Source: Bradyrhizobium nivariense (GTDB taxonomy: Bacteria; Pseudomonadota; Alphaproteobacteria; Rhizobiales; Xanthobacteraceae). Taken from it: a stretch of 64,000 nucleotides of DNA. Location of the stretch: assembly GCF_029846715.1 (NCBI RefSeq), contig NZ_JARVWW010000011.1, forward strand, positions 124,001-188,000. The letters run 5' to 3'. Position 1 is the first letter of the stretch. Every line of letters starts with the position of its first letter. A program made the position numbers and the translations under genes. The notes under the pieces were generated by a model. It ran no database searches, had not been told where the DNA came from, and saw nothing but the letters and a program-made list of their open reading frames with translations. Positions 60,987 through 64,000 of the stretch are shown piece by piece.

Positions 60987-61838
60987 TTAGACCTTGTGAC
61001 AGACGAACGAATAGAGCCGGCCGGGCCGGTGGTCAAAGCGCTCGGCAAGCGAGAGCAGGAATGCGAAGACATGCTGCGAAGCAAGCGCGGCGCGCCACAG
61101 CGGACCGACGGGAATCTTCCGCGTCAGTTTTTCGACGACCGCGGATCGCAGCGTCTGCATCGTATACGGGAACAGATTGATGGCGCTCTGCAGCGGAGCC
61201 AGTGTCTCGACATTGGCAAAGCCGGCCGACTTCAGCGCGCCGGTATAGCGGTCGAGCAGGTAAGCATGCTCGCCTCCGTAGAGGTGATGCAGCGGATGCT
61301 GATCGAGGAATTGCTGAAGATCGCCTTCCTTGCTGATCACGTGCTCACGTGCGGCGATCAGCATACCGCCGGGGCGAAGCACGCGAAACATCTCGCTGCA
61401 GGCACCATCAAGGTCGCGCGTATGATGCAACACGGCGCGCGCGAAGACGAGATCGAAAGTGTTGTCGGCGAACGGCAGGCGCTCGGAAAATTCCTCGACC
61501 ACGTGGATGGGCAGCTGCGCGCGCGCCGCAAGATCCCGGATCGCCGCCGCGCCGACGATGGCGCTGCCATCGGGCTCGAGTGCGGTCACCTCGAATCCGC
61601 CGCGGGCCAGCGCGTAGCTGGCAATGCCGCGACCCGCGCCTACATCGAGTGCCGAGCCGGAGCGTCCGGCCAGGAGCGCCGTGACCGCCTGCCATTCGGA
61701 GCTCTGAAAATAGCGTTCGGCGGCCGCGATCAGCGGATCATCGTAGAAGGCGTCACGCACGAGCTGACCCTGATCCGGCTGATTGCGCAGCCAGACTACG
61801 GCGTCCTCCCACGTCGTGAACTTCCCGTCACCGCTCAT
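60987..61838 (-). CDS. Class I SAM-dependent methyltransferase
   Basis: The 283-residue product has motif I SALDVGAGRGIASYALARGG (about 71-90) and FDLVFARAVLHHTRDLD, with the post-motif LRPGGMLIAAREHVI. It resembles the Methyltransf_11 type. It probably methylates a sugar, possibly at the chain end. Its start overlaps the acetyltransferase gene by 11 bases. Confidence 0.85.
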   Translation of the reverse strand: MSGDGKFTTWEDAVVWLRNQPDQGQLVRDAFYDDPLIAAAERYFQSSEWQAVTALLAGRSGSALDVGAGRGIASYALARGGFEVTALEPDGSAIVGAAAIRDLAARAQLPIHVVEEFSERLPFADNTFDLVFARAVLHHTRDLDGACSEMFRVLRPGGMLIAAREHVISKEGDLQQFLDQHPLHHLYGGEHAYLLDRYTGALKSAGFANVETLAPLQSAINLFPYTMQTLRSAVVEKLTRKIPVGPLWRAALASQHVFAFLLSLAERFDHRPGRLYSFVCHKV

Positions 61839-62433
61839 CGGACCGGAGCTCCCTGACCAGCACCGCCGGATTTCCGGCCACGATCGAGAAGCCCGGGACG
61901 TCCTTGGTCACGACCGCGCCGGCCGCCACCACTGCACCTTGCCCGACCGTCACGCCGCGCAGCACCATGGCACCCGCGCCAATCCAGGCATCATCGCGGA
62001 TCCGGACCGGACTTTCGTCAAGCGAGAGTTCGCGCGGATGACCGCTTGTGAATATCTGCTGGACCTGCGCGTGCCGCGCGGCCGCCCCGATCGGATGGGT
62101 CAGACTGTCGAAGACATTCGCCGAATGGGATATCAGAACCCGGTTTCCGATCTCGATGGAGCCGGCCGACCAGATCCGCGTTCCCTCCCCGACATAGCAC
62201 CATTCGCCGATCTTGATCTCGCCGCCATGAGCGAAGGTCATGAGTTCGCCGAGGATCCGGCTCTGTGCGCCGATGACGATCCTGTCGGTGTCGCCGCGGA
62301 TGTTCCTGATCCTCGCGCTGGCTCCGAGCGCTGCCCCGTCGTCGAGACGGCAAGTCGCCCGGCCCATCATGCGCTGGATCAGGTAGTCGGCATTGCGGCC
62401 GGTGAGCCGCTGGATCAGGAAGTTGAGGTTCAT
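61828..62433 (-). CDS. Left-handed beta-helix acyltransferase (WcaF/NodL-like)
   Basis: The 201-residue protein shows hexapeptide repeats throughout the second half (IGEWCYVGEGTRIWSAGSI, RDDAWIGAGAMVLRGVTVG, GAVVAAGAVVTKDVPGFSI). It ends with the usual VAGNPAVLVRE. It should O-acetylate a sugar from acetyl-CoA. It is part of the minus-strand glycan operon. Confidence 0.87.
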   Translation of the reverse strand: MNLNFLIQRLTGRNADYLIQRMMGRATCRLDDGAALGASARIRNIRGDTDRIVIGAQSRILGELMTFAHGGEIKIGEWCYVGEGTRIWSAGSIEIGNRVLISHSANVFDSLTHPIGAAARHAQVQQIFTSGHPRELSLDESPVRIRDDAWIGAGAMVLRGVTVGQGAVVAAGAVVTKDVPGFSIVAGNPAVLVRELRSDER

Positions 62434-62475
62434 GCAATCAACTGAAATCGCGTCGTTCTGGACGCTCTAGCACGG

Positions 62476-63564
62476 CTAAACCCGTCCGACGAGGTCGCCG
62501 AACTGCTTCCATTGCACGTCCTTGCTGTAGATGTCCCGGATGCGGGCCCGACCAAGCGCGGCGATCTCCGCCAATCTGGGCCAGTCCTGCAGACTACGTG
62601 AAATGACCTCGACGGCCTGTTCAGGGGTATTGTAGGTCTCGATGGTCACACCCTCCTGCATGCCGGCCGGATAGCTACCGGCGTCGGAGACAAGCAGTGC
62701 GCCGCATCCCATCGTCTCGAAGCAACGCATGTTGCCGCGATCCGTGCCGGCCATGTCGATCGCGCCGTTGAACACGATCTTCGACGAGCCAATCAATTCG
62801 TAGAGGGCTCTGCCGAACACCGGGGGCCTTGCAATGGCGGCGATGGCATCGGGGCGCCGGTGCCGTCGCAGCGGCAGCAATCGCCCGATCGTGCTCTCCG
62901 CGAGCCTGGTCAGGCGCGATGCATCGAGACAAAGCACGATATTGCGGCTATCGGCGAGCAGCGCGACCCGCTCCAGCGTCCTGGCGCGCACGCGATGGTG
63001 CCGCGAGTAGCCGCCGGCGAAGGCGACGTCGATAGGGCGCTCGCCGTGGCCATACTCGTCCATCACCGGATCATGCGCCGGAAAGAACGATTCAACCCGG
63101 CATCCGTTGCGGCGCCAGATATCGAGGATCGAGGGAGCGTTTCCGAGCACGGCGCGATAGGCCGTGAAATCGGCATTTCCCGACGGCGCGGCACGCCAGC
63201 ACAGCGCCTTCTTCACGCAGCCCGGCAGCTTGGCAACGAATGCGCTCGGGTAGCGCACGGGATCAAGATTGTAGAACACCTCGGTGGCGTGATGCTCGAT
63301 CTGCGCGAGCAAGATGGCTTCGAGCGTCGGCTCGCCGGACATGCCTTGCTCGCGCGCCCAGCGGCGCTGCAGAATTTCGTCGTCCCCATTGGTGAAGAAG
63401 GCCTCCGGCGAACCGTCGAGCACCGGCTGGAGGAAATGCGAAGCGCCGAACCGGTCGTCCAGAAACACGCGCCGCCGCTCCGCGAAGCTTTGCGTGTTAG
63501 CCGCGAGCTGATTCAACCGCGGCAGATAAGACGGATATAGGGCGCTATTCTGGAACAGACGCAT
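62476..63564 (-). CDS. Glycosyltransferase, CgeB-like
   Basis: The 362-residue product ends with the CgeB/Glyco_trans_1_2 pattern: IVFNGAIDMAGTDRGNMRCFETMGCG, then LLVSDAGSYPAGM and ARIRDIYSKD. The N-terminal half (ATEVFYNLDPVRYPSAF) is consistent with the family. It should be a cytoplasmic GT-B enzyme. It begins three bases after the asparagine synthase-like gene stop. Confidence 0.83.
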   Translation of the reverse strand: MRLFQNSALYPSYLPRLNQLAANTQSFAERRRVFLDDRFGASHFLQPVLDGSPEAFFTNGDDEILQRRWAREQGMSGEPTLEAILLAQIEHHATEVFYNLDPVRYPSAFVAKLPGCVKKALCWRAAPSGNADFTAYRAVLGNAPSILDIWRRNGCRVESFFPAHDPVMDEYGHGERPIDVAFAGGYSRHHRVRARTLERVALLADSRNIVLCLDASRLTRLAESTIGRLLPLRRHRRPDAIAAIARPPVFGRALYELIGSSKIVFNGAIDMAGTDRGNMRCFETMGCGALLVSDAGSYPAGMQEGVTIETYNTPEQAVEVISRSLQDWPRLAEIAALGRARIRDIYSKDVQWKQFGDLVGRV

Positions 63565-63567
63565 CGT

Positions 63568-64000
63568 TTACGCGTACCTCGCCAACATCCATTTCATGTT
63601 CAGATACGGCCAGATCCGCCCGACCGACTCCCAATCCCAGGACTTCGACGCCGTCAAGCGGCTGACCGCCGCGCGCAGACCCGCTTCATCCACCAGTTCC
63701 GCAAACGCCGGCACGTTCCTGTCCAGCAGGTCGGCCGTCCAGCCGGCCAGCGGTCCGTTCAACCATTCCGGCATCGGTGAATTGAAGCCGACCTTGCGGC
63801 GCGCGGTGCGAATGGACTCCGGCATCAGGTTGGCCATCGCCCGCCGGGCAACAGCCTTGGTATAGCCGTCTGACGACTTGCTGCTTTCGGGAAGCGCCAT
63901 CGTATAGGTCACCAGCCGCCAATCCATGAAGGGCATGCGGACTTCGACGCCGTGCGCCATCGAAAGACGGTCGAAGTTGCGCAGGATGGTGGGCAGCACT
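63568..64000 (-). CDS. Asparagine synthase-like amidotransferase, C-terminal part only
   Basis: These 144 codons run off the window edge, so the start lies beyond 64000. The visible end holds the AsnB synthetase signature: LPTILRNFDRLSMAHGVEVR, MPFMDWRLVTY and ARRKVGFNSPMPEWL. In glycan loci such enzymes (AsnB/WbpS-like) often amidate uronic acids. The N-terminal glutaminase half cannot be checked here, so the Cys nucleophile is unseen. Confidence 0.88.
   Translation of the reverse strand, partial: VLPTILRNFDRLSMAHGVEVRMPFMDWRLVTYTMALPESSKSSDGYTKAVARRAMANLMPESIRTARRKVGFNSPMPEWLNGPLAGWTADLLDRNVPAFAELVDEAGLRAAVSRLTASKSWDWESVGRIWPYLNMKWMLARYA

Noticed and set aside
60018..61856. 612-codon plus-strand frame over three minus-strand glycan genes
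   Set aside because: It crosses three overlapping genes with clear family motifs and has no motif of its own.
1..64000. CRISPR arrays, tRNA or rRNA genes, insertion sequences, prophage
   Set aside because: I looked for evenly spaced repeats, tRNA-like cloverleaf ends, transposase motifs and phage proteins and saw none; short RNA genes could be missed by eye.

Overview
The window looks like chromosomal DNA from an alphaproteobacterium, most likely Bradyrhizobium or a close relative. The grounds are the high GC with strong third-position bias, a liv-type ABC uptake cluster tied to CoA ligases, and several intergenic palindromes that I recognise as typical of that genus (41-127, 17071-17170, 18033-18087, 30285-30333). 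The genus is an inference; the gene families are read directly from the translations.

Positions 1-20,560 carry metabolism and signalling. A solute-binding protein with a palindrome over its likely promoter is followed by a small lipoprotein, purU and a HemD-like protein. A minus-strand signalling group follows: a Crp-like regulator, a 1,107-residue zinc-ribbon/cyclase/ATPase/TPR protein, a CPFC peroxiredoxin-like protein and a second class III cyclase. From 10,911 to 20,556 lies a livG-ligase-livH-livM-livK-livF run with a PaaK-like ligase further on, interrupted by an opposite-strand AGE-family epimerase. It probably imports an organic or aromatic acid and activates it to a CoA thioester.

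Positions 20,560-64,000 form one long surface-glycan region, entered past a relic of a NodU-type carbamoyltransferase. It has several blocks. (a) 20,805-28,024: a CBS-GHMP kinase fusion, a NeuB-TIM barrel fusion, a NeuA-type cytidylyltransferase, three SDRs and a TIM-barrel protein, which looks like an undescribed ulosonic-acid pathway. (b) 28,035-32,167, minus strand: CDP-glucose synthesis, 4,6-dehydration, C-methylation and a Gfo/Idh reductase. (c) 32,401-39,070: a polyprenyl-phosphate glycosyltransferase, two large membrane proteins and two related proteins of unknown family. (d) 39,176-40,399: a heptose-1-phosphate nucleotidyltransferase/HAD phosphatase fusion. (e) 40,533-49,288: an almost complete GDP-route legionaminic acid pathway (legB, legC, legG, legI, legH-like, ptmE, a Gfo/Idh gene, legF, ptmA). 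(f) 49,299-57,337: flippase, methyltransferase, 2-oxoglutarate oxygenase, two GT-B-like surface carbohydrate proteins, a GT2 and a UDP-xylose synthase-like enzyme. (g) 57,420-64,000, minus strand: an O-antigen ligase/polymerase-like protein, glycosyltransferases, an epimerase, a methyltransferase, an acetyltransferase and the end of an asparagine synthase-like amidotransferase cut by the window edge.

Together the region should make at least two CMP-activated ulosonic acids, a CDP-linked branched deoxysugar and possibly a nucleotide-heptose, then assemble and export a decorated polysaccharide or O-antigen. The second NeuB/NeuA locus is the best candidate for something not yet described. All functional statements rest on reading motifs by eye; no database search was run.
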